NCBI RefSeq assembly: GCF_000971475.1
Contig: NZ_DF967529.1
Coordinates: 1 to 64,000 of the forward strand
DNA from: Sulfuricella sp. T08
GTDB lineage: Bacteria > Pseudomonadota > Gammaproteobacteria > Burkholderiales > Sulfuricellaceae
Direction: 5' to 3'
Length of the DNA stretch: 64,000 nt
The notes below the pieces were generated by a model. It ran no database searches. It was not told the origin of the DNA and saw nothing but the letters and a program-made list of their open reading frames with translations. The translations under genes and the position numbers were made by a program. The stretch's first letter is position 1. Each line of letters opens with the position of its first letter. Below, in pieces: positions 11,357 to 22,378 of the stretch.

Positions 11357-12950
11357 TGCCGTGCTGGCTTACCACCAGCGCAGCAAGCACCAATTCCAGC
11401 GTTATGCAGCGGGGCCGGACGGGATGGACTGGAACAGCCAGCCTGATCCCTTCCGCACCTATGCCGGCAGCCCGCGATTGGAACTGCCTTTGCTGGATGC
11501 GTCTGCCGGCCCAGGCTATGCCGAGCTCTATCAGCAGCCAAGCATCGCGCCTCAGCCGCTTGATCTGAACAGCCTGGCTGCATTGCTGCAGTTGTCTTTC
11601 GGGATCTCGGCCTGGAAGCAATATGATGAGACTCGTTGGGCACTGCGCTGCAACCCGTCCAGTGGCAATCTGCATCCGACCGAAGCCTATGTGGTGGCGC
11701 AAGGCTGCTTCGGGCTTGTGGATGGGGTGCATCATTACGTGAGTCGTGATCACCTGCTGGAGCAACGTTGCCGTTTTGCCGACGTAGAACGCGTCTTGCC
11801 GACGAACGTCTTTCTGCTCGGACTGACCTCGATTCATTGGCGTGAAGCCTGGAAATACGGCGAACGCGCCTTCCGCTATTGCCAGCACGATGTCGGACAT
11901 GCCATCGCCGCTGTACGCTATGCAGCCGCAGCGCTCGGCTGGACGGTGAAATTGCTGGATAGCTGGTCGGATGTCGAGATTGGCCGAGTGCTTGGCACAG
12001 ACCGGAGCGAGGATAATGTCCAGGCTGAACGAGAACACCCTGACATCATGTTGCAGGTGTCGCTGCAGGCCGTAGTCGAGACCGTTGCGCCAGAAAAACT
12101 GTTGCGGGCAGCTGGTGCTGGCGTGAAGCTAGGGCAGGCGAATACGCTCTCCGTTAATCACATGCACGACTGGCCGGCCATAGACAAAGTCGCAGCGGCC
12201 TGCGTCAAACCTGAAACGCATGAAAGCACCTGGCAAGCGCCGAAGTTGCCTGCGCCATTGAACTCACCCTGTATCCTTAGCGCCAGGGGAATCATCCAGC
12301 AGCGACGCAGCGCCCAGTCTTTTGACGGTATCAGCAGTATTCCGCTCAGCATCTTTTATCGGATGCTCGACCTGACCCTGCCACGCCCCGGCATGCCGCC
12401 CTGGGATGTAATCCCATGGGCGCCACGGATTGATCTGGTGTTGTTCGTACACCGTGTCGATTGTCTGGAGCCAGGGCTATACCTATTCCTGCGTAATGCG
12501 CAACGCGGGGACACGCTGCGCACCTTGTTCCGCCAGGATTTAGAATGGAAGCGGGTGGATGGCTGCCCTGCGCATTTGCCGTTATTCCGCTTGGTGGCGG
12601 CCGATATGCGCGATGCCGCGCGCGCTTTGTCTTGCCACCAGGAAATTGCTGCCGACGGCGCCTTCAGCCTGGGCATGCTGGCCGAATACGAAGCGAGCCT
12701 TGCTTTGGGACCTTGGGTTTACCGGCAACTCTTTTGGGAAGCGGGCGTGCTGGGACAGGTGCTGTATCTGGAAGCAGAAGCGGCCGGAGTACGCGGCACG
12801 GGAATCGGCTGTTTCTTTGACGATGGGGTACATGAGGCGCTGGGGCTGCAGGGGAAGAGGATGCAAAGTCTTTATCACTTCACTGTTGGGGCGCCTTTAA
12901 CGGACACCCGCTTGCAGACCTTGCCCGCCTATGGTCACCTGAAACGTTGA
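11340..12950 (+). CDS. SagB/ThcOx-type nitroreductase-family protein, two tandem domains
   Basis: 536 residues with two copies of the flavin-dependent nitroreductase fold. The first half has 'LAALLQLSFGISAWKQ' near 81-96 and 'LRCNPSSGNLHPTEAYVV' near 102-119, the signature of SagB-type dehydrogenases. The second starts near 310 with 'ARGIIQQRRSAQSF'. SagB/ThcOx enzymes oxidise azolines in RiPP clusters, but stand-alone two-domain forms are common and uncharacterised. No YcaO or precursor peptide gene is visible here, so a RiPP role is unlikely. FMN binding is inferred from the family. Overlaps the VOC gene and converges on the PilZ-like gene with eight bases between. Confidence 0.85.
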   Translation: MTTALDAVLAYHQRSKHQFQRYAAGPDGMDWNSQPDPFRTYAGSPRLELPLLDASAGPGYAELYQQPSIAPQPLDLNSLAALLQLSFGISAWKQYDETRWALRCNPSSGNLHPTEAYVVAQGCFGLVDGVHHYVSRDHLLEQRCRFADVERVLPTNVFLLGLTSIHWREAWKYGERAFRYCQHDVGHAIAAVRYAAAALGWTVKLLDSWSDVEIGRVLGTDRSEDNVQAEREHPDIMLQVSLQAVVETVAPEKLLRAAGAGVKLGQANTLSVNHMHDWPAIDKVAAACVKPETHESTWQAPKLPAPLNSPCILSARGIIQQRRSAQSFDGISSIPLSIFYRMLDLTLPRPGMPPWDVIPWAPRIDLVLFVHRVDCLEPGLYLFLRNAQRGDTLRTLFRQDLEWKRVDGCPAHLPLFRLVAADMRDAARALSCHQEIAADGAFSLGMLAEYEASLALGPWVYRQLFWEAGVLGQVLYLEAEAAGVRGTGIGCFFDDGVHEALGLQGKRMQSLYHFTVGAPLTDTRLQTLPAYGHLKR

Positions 12951-12958
12951 ATTACCCC

Positions 12959-13516
12959 TTAGCGTGAATGTAGCTGCACCGCGCGGCGATGGTAGCGGAA
13001 AATGGTACGTGAGAGCCAGTCCTGTGCTTCTTCACTAAGATGGGTGAAAGTGGCATAGACCCTGGTGCCGCCCGGCTCTTGCTGTACGGCTTTGATTTTT
13101 GCCGGTAGAACCAGCGGTTGTGGCAATTTCGGGCTGATGTAGGCGGAAATAACGATATCCTCGCCCTCGGTAGCCGTTTCTTTGCAGATCCATTCCATGC
13201 CCTCGGCGCTGACAAAGACAGGGCAGGTCGAGGGCAGGACTGCATTTTTTGCCAGCAATTTGGCAACCAGGCTGAGCGTCAGGTCGATTTTGAATTCGAG
13301 TCGCTCCAGCACCTTGCCTACACCGGATCCCACGTCACCATCCAGCTCCGGTTGTACCGCCTCGATCGTGGCCAATGCCCGTAGTAGCGTGACGTTACCA
13401 TACATCCAGACGGCGATATCGCCCGCCGAAGGTTCAACCTCCGGGTACCAGCTCAGAGGGATAATGGTGAAGTAGGAAACGCCTTCCTGAGAGAAAACCC
13501 TGTTCAGTCTGTCCAT
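12959..13516 (-). CDS. Atypical PilZ (tPilZ-like) protein, putative c-di-GMP receptor
   Basis: The start is placed at ATG 13514-13516 (MDRLNRVFSQ), which has GGAGGA about ten bases upstream and gives 185 residues. A longer frame upstream would run into the kinase gene. The sequence resembles the atypical PilZ proteins of beta/gammaproteobacteria: N-terminal 'GVSYFTIIPLSWYPEV', a long central helix, and C-terminal beta strands with 'ISAYISPKLPQPLVLPAKI' and 'YATFTHLSEEAQDWLSRTIF'. The assignment is moderate, because the classical RxxxR and DxSxxG motifs are not evident, as expected for atypical members. It lies one base after the kinase stop, so the two are co-transcribed. Confidence 0.65.
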   Translation of the reverse strand: MDRLNRVFSQEGVSYFTIIPLSWYPEVEPSAGDIAVWMYGNVTLLRALATIEAVQPELDGDVGSGVGKVLERLEFKIDLTLSLVAKLLAKNAVLPSTCPVFVSAEGMEWICKETATEGEDIVISAYISPKLPQPLVLPAKIKAVQQEPGGTRVYATFTHLSEEAQDWLSRTIFRYHRRAVQLHSR

Positions 13517-13517
13517 T

Positions 13518-14834
13518 TTAGTTTTTTTCCTCCGCTTGTGATTGCTCGTAGCATAGCAAATTTTCTCCTCTGGCCGCCAGCAGTGCGCTGCCATATGCGG
13601 CTTCAACGTGGGAAGAAGGCTGGACGGGTACGCCAAGGAATCGGGTGCGCATTGCGGTCCATGCCGGATTGCAGGCCCCGCCTCCGGCAGTCAGCACTGA
13701 TTCGAGCGGGTCTGAGCCCAGTTCCTGCAGCAGGTGGTAACCCTGTGCCTCGATTCGGGCTATCCCCTCCAGCAAGCCATGCAAAAACAGGGCATCGTCT
13801 TGTGGTCTGGGAGTCAGGCGTGGTTCAAACTTGGGATCGTTGATCGGGAAACGCTCTCCAGGACTGGGCAGAGGGTAATAATCCAGGCCGCTGTCTGTTT
13901 CTGGATGAATGCGGGCACTCAATTCTTCCAGTCCGGCGTCGCTGAAAAACGATCGCAGCACCATGCCGCCGCTGTTGGAGGCGCCGCCCGTCAGCCACAG
14001 GTTGCCGATACGGTGGCTGTAGATGCCGTATTGTGCCGCGTCCACCCGTTTCCGGCTGAGCAGTTTCAACACCAGGGTCGAGCCGAGCGATGTTACCGCT
14101 TGACCGGGGCGGCAGGCCCTGCTGGCGATAAATGCAGCGATACTGTCGGTGGTGCCGGCACGAATGAGGCAGCTGCGGGGAAGTGAGAAGCGCGCGGCGA
14201 TTTCTGCGGTAACCGGGCCGATCGCGGCTCCGGGCGCCAAGACGCGCGGCAACAGGGGTGCCACAGCCAGATGCAGCAGCCATTCCGGGTAGCGCAGGGT
14301 TTCTGGGTCGAAGCCCAGTTTGAGGCTGTTGTGGTAATCACTGATGCCCGGCCTGCCATGTAGCAGTGAGGCCAGCCAGTCGGTCTGGTGCTGGAGAAAA
14401 CGGGCGCGGGGAAATTCGGGTTGTTTCTGGAACCAGAGCAGCTTCGCCAGGCTGGAGCTTGCACTCAGTACCGGATGGCCGGGTGGAACAATCTGAGCAA
14501 GCTGCTTTGCCTCAAGCTGGGCTCGCGCATCGTTGTAAAGCAGAGGCGGGCAAAGCGGCTGGTTGTCAGCGTCGCACAATAGTGCGGTGGTTGAAGTGCC
14601 GTTGATGGCGATGGCGCTAAGTAATCGTCGGGTGTCTGTCGGAGTCTGGTCGATCAGGTCGAACAGGGCTGCACGCCAGGCTTCTGGAGTTTGATCGCTA
14701 AAAACTCGTCGCGCCTCGGCGAGTATTGCTCCGCTACCATCAATTGCAATGGCACGGGCACCGCTGGTGCCGAAATCGATACCTAGATAAGTGTGAGGGG
14801 TGAGGGGCGAAAGGTGAATTGTAGTGTTCCCCAT
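13518..14834 (-). CDS. FGGY-family sugar kinase (D-ribulokinase-like)
   Basis: 438 residues of the FGGY carbohydrate-kinase family. The N-terminal phosphate loop is 'YLGIDFGTSGARAIAIDG' (about 17-34), the substrate region has 'INGTSTTALL' and 'YNDAR', and the second ATP-binding half has 'AGTTDSIAAF' and 'TAGGGACNPAW'. 'YHNSLKLGFDPETLRYPEWLL' resembles the plant and cyanobacterial enzymes once called xylulose kinase-1 and later shown to act on D-ribulose. I therefore infer a ketopentose, probably D-ribulose, as substrate. Somewhat shorter than glycerol or xylulose kinases (about 500). Co-transcribed with the PilZ-like gene; its own promoter is not obvious. Confidence 0.8.
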   Translation of the reverse strand: MGNTTIHLSPLTPHTYLGIDFGTSGARAIAIDGSGAILAEARRVFSDQTPEAWRAALFDLIDQTPTDTRRLLSAIAINGTSTTALLCDADNQPLCPPLLYNDARAQLEAKQLAQIVPPGHPVLSASSSLAKLLWFQKQPEFPRARFLQHQTDWLASLLHGRPGISDYHNSLKLGFDPETLRYPEWLLHLAVAPLLPRVLAPGAAIGPVTAEIAARFSLPRSCLIRAGTTDSIAAFIASRACRPGQAVTSLGSTLVLKLLSRKRVDAAQYGIYSHRIGNLWLTGGASNSGGMVLRSFFSDAGLEELSARIHPETDSGLDYYPLPSPGERFPINDPKFEPRLTPRPQDDALFLHGLLEGIARIEAQGYHLLQELGSDPLESVLTAGGGACNPAWTAMRTRFLGVPVQPSSHVEAAYGSALLAARGENLLCYEQSQAEEKN

Positions 14835-14853
14835 ACGCTACCCCCTTAACTTC

Positions 14854-15273
14854 TTACCCGCGAGTATTGGAATTAGCCTTGAATGCGGTCAAGTCGACGC
14901 GCGGCTGCGGTTCCCAGCCCGGTTTTCGGTGTTCGGCTACGACATTGGTGAAGATGCCGCCGCGTACGTAGAATTTCGCCGTCAGACGCATGAAGCGCGG
15001 CTGAGTCGCGGCCACCAGGTCGTTCAGGATGCTGTTGGTGACAGCTTCGTGAAATGCGCCCTCGTTGCGGAACGACCAGATATACATCTTCAGGCTCTTC
15101 AGTTCGACACACTTTTGATCTGCGATATAGTCGAGATACAGCGTGGCGAAATCGGGTTGGCCGGTCTTCGGGCACAAACAGGTGAACTCCGGGATTTCCA
15201 TGTGGATGTGGAAGTCACGCTCCGGGTTCGGGTTATCGAAGGTTTCCAGGATCTTGCTGGGTTGGCTGGCCAT
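14854..15273 (-). CDS. queF: NADPH-dependent 7-cyano-7-deazaguanine reductase QueF
   Basis: Reduces preQ0 nitrile to preQ1 amine in queuosine tRNA modification. 139 residues, the short unimodular form of the T-fold superfamily. The catalytic Cys lies in '[14 protein letters not shown]' (about 30-43). The substrate and NADPH motif '[16 protein letters not shown]' (about 57-72) contains the conserved glutamate and the QueF E(S/L)K(S/A)hK(L/Y) signature. Reads away from smc, with 53 bases between the divergent starts. On the minus strand TATAAT at 15310-15315 is a plausible -10, though no good -35 is visible. Confidence 0.94.
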   Translation of the reverse strand: MASQPSKILETFDNPNPERDFHIHMEIPEFTCLCPKTGQPDFATLYLDYIADQKCVELKSLKMYIWSFRNEGAFHEAVTNSILNDLVAATQPRFMRLTAKFYVRGGIFTNVVAEHRKPGWEPQPRVDLTAFKANSNTRG

Positions 15274-15326
15274 TTTCGCACTCTCGACTAAATCGGTTAA
15301 AATGCTGTCATTATAACGCAGGCTTT

Positions 15327-18300
15327 ATGCCGCACCTTTCCAAAACAGCTGCCGACAAAAAATTGCGTCTTACCCACATCAAACTCGCCGGCTTCAAGTC
15401 CTTCGTCGATCCCACCACGATACCCGTTCCTGGGCAGCGGGTGGGTGTTGTCGGCCCGAATGGTTGCGGCAAATCCAACGTGATCGATGCAGTGCGCTGG
15501 GTGCTGGGCGAATCGCGGGCGCGGGAGCTGCGCGGCGAATCCATGCAGGACGTGATTTTCAGCGGCTCCGCCACACGCAAGGCGGTAAGTCGAGCTAGTG
15601 TCGAACTGATTTTCGACAACAGCCTGGGCAAAGCCGCCGGGCAATGGTCACAGTACGCCGAGATCGCCGTCAAAAGGATACTCAGCCGCAACGGCGAGTC
15701 CGCTTACTACATCAACAACCTGCATGTCCGTCGCCGCGATATCACCGACATTTTCCTGGGTACCGGGCTGGGCGCGCGCGCCTACGCCATCATCGAGCAG
15801 GGCATGATCTCGCGCATTATCGAGGCACGGCCCGAGGAGTTGCGCGTTTTTCTGGAAGAGGCGGCGGGAATCTCTAAATACAAGGAACGGCGCCGCGAAA
15901 CCGAGCTGCGCATGAAGGATACGCGCGAGAACTTGTTGCGCGTCGAGGACGTGCGTCAGGAGTTGGACAAGCAGATTAGCAAGCTTGAATCGCAGGCCGA
16001 GGTGGCACGGCAATATCTGGCCTTGCAGTCCCAGTTGAAGTTGTCGCACAGCCTGCTGGCTTTGCTCAGAAAGCGTGAGGCGGCAGCACAGTGCGATCGC
16101 TGGCAGCGCGAAGTGGCGCGCCTGAGCAATGAGCTGGAAGCGGAAAACGCACGACTGCGCCAGGCCGAGAGCCAGCTGGAACAGTCGCGGGAAGCTCATT
16201 ACGCTGCCAGCGATGCGCTGCATGAGGCGCAGGGCGGTATTTATGCGGCCAATGCCGAGGTTTCCAGACTGGAGCAGAACCTGCAGCACCAGCGTGAAAG
16301 CCGCCAGCGCCTGGCCGCACAGTCCGCCGCCTTGCGCGAACAGGGCGAGCGCCTGGCAAGACAGCGCGACGAGGCATTCGCAGCCTTGGAACACTGGCGT
16401 TGCGAACTATCAGTGGCGGGTGAACGCGTGGCGCAGAACAAGGAACAGCTGGAGCAGGAGGGCCGCAATTTGCCGCTGGCCGAGGTGAGTTTCCGCGATT
16501 GCCAGCGGCGTTATAGCGAGCTGCAACGTAGCCTTGCCCAAGCCGAGCAGGCGAAGCAGATCGAGGAAACCCACCGCTCGCACGCGCAAAGGAACCGACA
16601 GCAACTGCAATCGAGGCAGCAGCGTTTGCAGCAGGAGGCCAGCAGCTTGCCGCGCTTCGATGTTGCGGCGCTGTCGCTGAAAGAGGTTGAGCTTGCCGAT
16701 GTGGCGGGCCAGTTCGAAACGCTTCAGGCTGAATTGGCGCAGCTGCTTGCGGTGCTGCCAGAACTGGAAAAGGGCGCACATGAAGCCAGGGACGGGTTGC
16801 AAGCGGAGCAGCGACTGGTTACCGAGTTGGAGGCCCGGCTAAATGCCTTGAAACACCTGCAAAGCCGCCTCGACCATAACCAGAAATTGCATACATGGTT
16901 GGCGAGGCACAATCTGGAAAGCCTGCCGCGGCTGTGGAACAGCCTGCGCATAGCAGCGGGCTGGGAAGACGCGCTGGAAAGCGTGCTGGGCGAGCGCCTG
17001 AATAGTATTGCGCTGGAAAGCATCGAGCAGGCTCAGGGGTGGGTGGAGGATGCGCCGCCAGCAGCGGTCACTGCATTCGATCAAAACCAGCGCCTTTCAC
17101 CTTTGCCCCCTCTCCCGCAAGCGGGAGAGGGTTGGGGAGAGGGGATGGCTCTCTTGTCCCGCTATGTTTCCTGGTCGGATGGCAGTGCCCCTGCATTCCT
17201 TGACGACTGGCTGGCTGATATCTATGTAACCGAGAATGCCGCCGAGGGTTTTGCCCTGCGTAATGAGTTGCCGCGAGGGGCGATGCTGGTGTCGCGCGCG
17301 GGCCAAGTTTTTACTCGCCACAGTATTCGTTTCCATGCGCCACAAAGCGAGCTGCACGGGGTGTTGGCGCGTCAGCGCGAAATCGAGCAGCTGCAGGCGG
17401 ATCTTGAAGTAAAACAGGTGACGCTGGCGCAGCTTCAAACCGCGATGGCTCAGGCCGAGTCTGCGCTGGCGCAGCAGCAGAAAGACATTGCCCGGCTGCG
17501 TAGCGCTACTGGCGAAGCGCAGCAGAAGCAGCACCGCCTGCAACTCGAGGTGCAGCGGCTAGTGCAGGTCAGACAGCAGAGCGAGCAGCGTCAAAAAGGG
17601 ATTTCGGCGGAACAGGCGGAAATCGCCGGACAGCTTGGCTCTGAGAGCGAGCAACTCGCAGAATCTGAAGCCAGACTGGAACTGGGCCGAAGCCAGATCG
17701 GGGCGCTGCGCGAGCAGCTGGATGAAACCCGCCAGGAGCGTTCCGGTGTCGAGCAAAATCTCAACCGGCAACGCGAGGCGCTAAGGCAGACAGAACGTGC
17801 CGCACAGGAGGCGGTGTTCGTCGAGATGAGCTGTCAGAACAAGATCGGTGAGCTTGAAATTTCAAGCGCCCAGCTCGCCGAACAGGCCGAAGAGGCGGTC
17901 ATCCAGCTTGAAAACCTGCTCGCCGAGCAGCAGGGGGTCAGCGAGGAACCGTTAAGTCATGCGCTGCAGCAGGCGCTAACCCAGCAGCAGGAGAAAGAGA
18001 AAGCTCTGGCGTTGGCGCGCGATGCCTTGGCCGAGGCAGCTAACCGTCTGCGCGAACTGGAGCAGCAGCGTATGAGCAGCGAGCAAAAACTGCAGCCGCT
18101 ACGCGACCAGATCAGCGAGCTGCGCCTCAAGGAACAGGAAGCGCGTCTTGGCCAGGAACAGTACGAAGGCCAGCTCAGGGAAGCAGGAGCCGACGAGGCA
18201 GAACTGTTGCAAGCTATGGAGAAAAACCTCCGGCCCAGTGCCCTGCAGGGCGAGATCGTCAGGCTCACGGCGGAACTCGAAGCGCTTGGTGCGGTCAACC

Positions 18301-18908
18301 TGGCTGCACTGCAAGAGCTGCAAGGCAGTCGGGAGCGTAGTGGCTATCTCGAATCCCAGGCCAAAGACCTGAACGAGGCCATAGCCACGCTGGAGCAGGC
18401 GATCCGCCGCATCGACCGGGAAACGCGGGAGCGCCTGCAAAGCACTTATGATCAGGTAAATCGCAATTTCGGCGAACTTTTTCCATCGCTGTTCGGCGGT
18501 GGCCAGGCCAGGCTGATGCTGACCGGCGAGGAACTTCTCGATGCCGGGATACAGATCATCGCCCAGCCGCCGGGCAAGAAAAACAGTTCGATCCACCTGC
18601 TGTCCGGCGGGGAGAAGGCCCTGACTGCGCTGGCGCTGACCTTTTCCCTGTTCCAGCTCAATCCGGCGCCGTTCTGTCTGCTCGACGAGGTGGATGCACC
18701 GCTCGACGATTCAAACACCGAACGTTTCTGCGAACTGGTGAAAAAAATGTCGGTACAGACCCAGTTCGTTTATATCAGCCATAATAAGATCACCATGGAA
18801 ATGGCGGAGCAACTGGTTGGCGTCACCATGCAGGAAATGGGCGTGTCGCGCGTAGTGGCGGTAGACATCGAAGAGGCAATGCGGATGAAGGATGAAGTGC
18901 CGGCGTGA
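15327..18908 (+). CDS. smc: Chromosome segregation ATPase SMC
   Basis: Core of the SMC condensin, which loops and segregates the chromosome. 1193 residues: N-terminal ATPase lobe with Walker A GPNGCGKS (about 46-53), coiled coil to about 500, hinge about 500-680, return coil, and C-terminal lobe with signature LLSGGEKALTA (about 1090-1100) and Walker B 'FCLLDEVDAPLDD'. About 12 residues precede the usual 'LRLTHIKLAGFKSFVDP' start, so an internal start is possible. Residues 592-606 are the in-frame translation of a palindromic repeat (see 17108-17131). First gene of smc-zipA-ligA, a common betaproteobacterial order. Confidence 0.96.
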   Translation: MPHLSKTAADKKLRLTHIKLAGFKSFVDPTTIPVPGQRVGVVGPNGCGKSNVIDAVRWVLGESRARELRGESMQDVIFSGSATRKAVSRASVELIFDNSLGKAAGQWSQYAEIAVKRILSRNGESAYYINNLHVRRRDITDIFLGTGLGARAYAIIEQGMISRIIEARPEELRVFLEEAAGISKYKERRRETELRMKDTRENLLRVEDVRQELDKQISKLESQAEVARQYLALQSQLKLSHSLLALLRKREAAAQCDRWQREVARLSNELEAENARLRQAESQLEQSREAHYAASDALHEAQGGIYAANAEVSRLEQNLQHQRESRQRLAAQSAALREQGERLARQRDEAFAALEHWRCELSVAGERVAQNKEQLEQEGRNLPLAEVSFRDCQRRYSELQRSLAQAEQAKQIEETHRSHAQRNRQQLQSRQQRLQQEASSLPRFDVAALSLKEVELADVAGQFETLQAELAQLLAVLPELEKGAHEARDGLQAEQRLVTELEARLNALKHLQSRLDHNQKLHTWLARHNLESLPRLWNSLRIAAGWEDALESVLGERLNSIALESIEQAQGWVEDAPPAAVTAFDQNQRLSPLPPLPQAGEGWGEGMALLSRYVSWSDGSAPAFLDDWLADIYVTENAAEGFALRNELPRGAMLVSRAGQVFTRHSIRFHAPQSELHGVLARQREIEQLQADLEVKQVTLAQLQTAMAQAESALAQQQKDIARLRSATGEAQQKQHRLQLEVQRLVQVRQQSEQRQKGISAEQAEIAGQLGSESEQLAESEARLELGRSQIGALREQLDETRQERSGVEQNLNRQREALRQTERAAQEAVFVEMSCQNKIGELEISSAQLAEQAEEAVIQLENLLAEQQGVSEEPLSHALQQALTQQQEKEKALALARDALAEAANRLRELEQQRMSSEQKLQPLRDQISELRLKEQEARLGQEQYEGQLREAGADEAELLQAMEKNLRPSALQGEIVRLTAELEALGAVNLAALQELQGSRERSGYLESQAKDLNEAIATLEQAIRRIDRETRERLQSTYDQVNRNFGELFPSLFGGGQARLMLTGEELLDAGIQIIAQPPGKKNSSIHLLSGGEKALTALALTFSLFQLNPAPFCLLDEVDAPLDDSNTERFCELVKKMSVQTQFVYISHNKITMEMAEQLVGVTMQEMGVSRVVAVDIEEAMRMKDEVPA
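17108..17131. repeat. Palindromic extragenic-type repeat inside smc
   Basis: A perfect hairpin with 11-base arms CCCTCTCCCGC and GCGGGAGAGGG around AA, followed by TTGGGGAGAGGGG. This is the dispersed 'CTCTCCCGCaaGCGGGAGAG' repeat. Here it is translated as PLPPLPQAGEGWGEG (residues 592-606 of SMC) without breaking the frame. A second copy lies at 35558-35579. Confidence 0.85.
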
Positions 18909-19094
18909 GTTATAATTCTTCTTGGAGAATACATTTAACTTAACCATCAGAGGCACAGAGAAATTCAAAGGTGTTGCCCAATCTGTGAAATATTTGGGCC
19001 ATCTGTGCCTAACGGGTGTTTTCAGGTTTTCTCTGTGTCTCTGTGGTAAATGAATTCTCGTTTTCAGGTTTAAAAAATTGAGTGGAACAATGTT
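18909..19094. repeat. Intergenic inverted repeat between smc and zipA
   Basis: CAGAGGCACAGAGAAA at about 18949-18963 is mirrored about 65 bases later by TTTTCTCTGTGTCTCTG (about 19027-19043), with a partial further copy (ATCTGTGCCT) between. This matches the dispersed 'CTCTGTGxCTCTGTGG' intergenic repeats seen in many bacteria. It could fold into a long hairpin in the smc-zipA transcript. No gene is present. Confidence 0.55.
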
Positions 19095-20288
19095 ATGAGC
19101 GAATTGCAAATCAGTTTGCTGGCGATCGGTCTCCTGATCGTTGCCGGTGTGTACGGTTTTAACCGTTACCAGGAAAGGAGGTATCGGCGCATTGCCGAGA
19201 AGGCTTTTCCCGCCAGGCAGGAGGATGTGCTGCTTGAGAGCGGCACCAACACGTTACCCGATACCCTTACGGATGCGCATGAAATTGCCGGTTTTCGTGA
19301 AGAGTCACGGATCGAGCCGATCATTTCGATGCCGCCGGAGGAGATGCCAGTGGAGCTGGCTGAAGAGCTGGCGGCAGCGGAAGTGAGCATTGAGCAAATC
19401 GAGCCTGTCTCCGCAGTTGAATCGCAGCCGGAAGAGAGGGGCAAGCCCCTGCACGAAGACAGGCCGGTCGTGTCGCAGGATGAAACCATCAATTACCGGG
19501 TTCAACTTCACCCGAGTGAATCAGTTGGCGCTGCTGCTCTCATTGAAGCCATACAGCGCCAGGGAGATTTCGGCAAACGCGTGCACTGGCTTGGCATGAA
19601 TTCACTGACCGGCGGGTGGGAAGAAGTCGGGCAGGGAAGTGCCGAGGAATATCTCAATATTGCCGCAACATTGCAGTTGGCGGATCGTACCGGGCCGGTT
19701 TCCGATTCGGATCTGGCGGCTTTTTGCAGCCAGGTTCAGACTGTTGCGGACGAACTGGTGGCGGTCGCCGAATTCCCGAAACGGCAGCCTGCGCTGGCGC
19801 TCGCCGCTGCGCTTGATCAATTCTGTGCCGATGTCGATGTGCTGATTGGTGCCAATATCATCACCCAGAACGGTGAAGCCTTCGCTGCAACCAAGGTACG
19901 GGCCATGTCTGAAGCGGCTGGAATGAAATTGCAGCCGGATGGCGCATTCCATTATATCAACGACGAGGGTGCGGATTTGTTCTCGCTGGCCAATCTGGAT
20001 CCGACGCCGTTTTCCGCGGAAAACATCCGTCATCTCAGCACCCATGGCATCACCTTTCTGTTCGATGTGCCCAGGGTGGCCGACGGGGTACGCGTATTCA
20101 ACCAGATGCTGACGGTGGCCAGGCAGATGGCCTCCTCCCTGGGTGGGCAGGTTGTGGACGATAACCGCCGGCCGCTGAGCGATGCCGGAATCGCCAGGAT
20201 CAAGCAGCAGCTTGCCGATATTTACGCAAGGATGGAGGCGCAGCAGATCAAGAGCGGTAGCGCCCGCGCGCTAAGGCTGTTTTCCTAA
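19095..20288 (+). CDS. zipA: Cell division protein ZipA-like (FtsZ-binding domain)
   Basis: 397-residue inner-membrane protein with one N-terminal helix (about 5-22, out-in orientation) and a basic stretch RYQERRYRR. An acidic Pro/Glu-rich linker follows (about 45-150). The C-terminal ZipA FtsZ-binding domain runs from about 230 to 375, with 'AGMKLQPDGAFHYI', 'FSLANLDPTPF' and 'ITFLFDVPRVADGVRVF' typical. ZipA tethers FtsZ to the membrane at the septum. The insertion 155-220 is longer than in E. coli (328 residues). Its stop directly abuts the ligA ATG, so the two are co-expressed. Confidence 0.88.
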   Translation: MSELQISLLAIGLLIVAGVYGFNRYQERRYRRIAEKAFPARQEDVLLESGTNTLPDTLTDAHEIAGFREESRIEPIISMPPEEMPVELAEELAAAEVSIEQIEPVSAVESQPEERGKPLHEDRPVVSQDETINYRVQLHPSESVGAAALIEAIQRQGDFGKRVHWLGMNSLTGGWEEVGQGSAEEYLNIAATLQLADRTGPVSDSDLAAFCSQVQTVADELVAVAEFPKRQPALALAAALDQFCADVDVLIGANIITQNGEAFAATKVRAMSEAAGMKLQPDGAFHYINDEGADLFSLANLDPTPFSAENIRHLSTHGITFLFDVPRVADGVRVFNQMLTVARQMASSLGGQVVDDNRRPLSDAGIARIKQQLADIYARMEAQQIKSGSARALRLFS

Positions 20289-22376
<2,088 letters not shown>

Positions 22377-22378
22377 GC

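Noticed and set aside
11340-12950. RiPP cluster around the SagB-type gene
   Set aside because: No YcaO, protease, transporter of the ABC type or small Cys/Ser-rich precursor gene is visible next to it.
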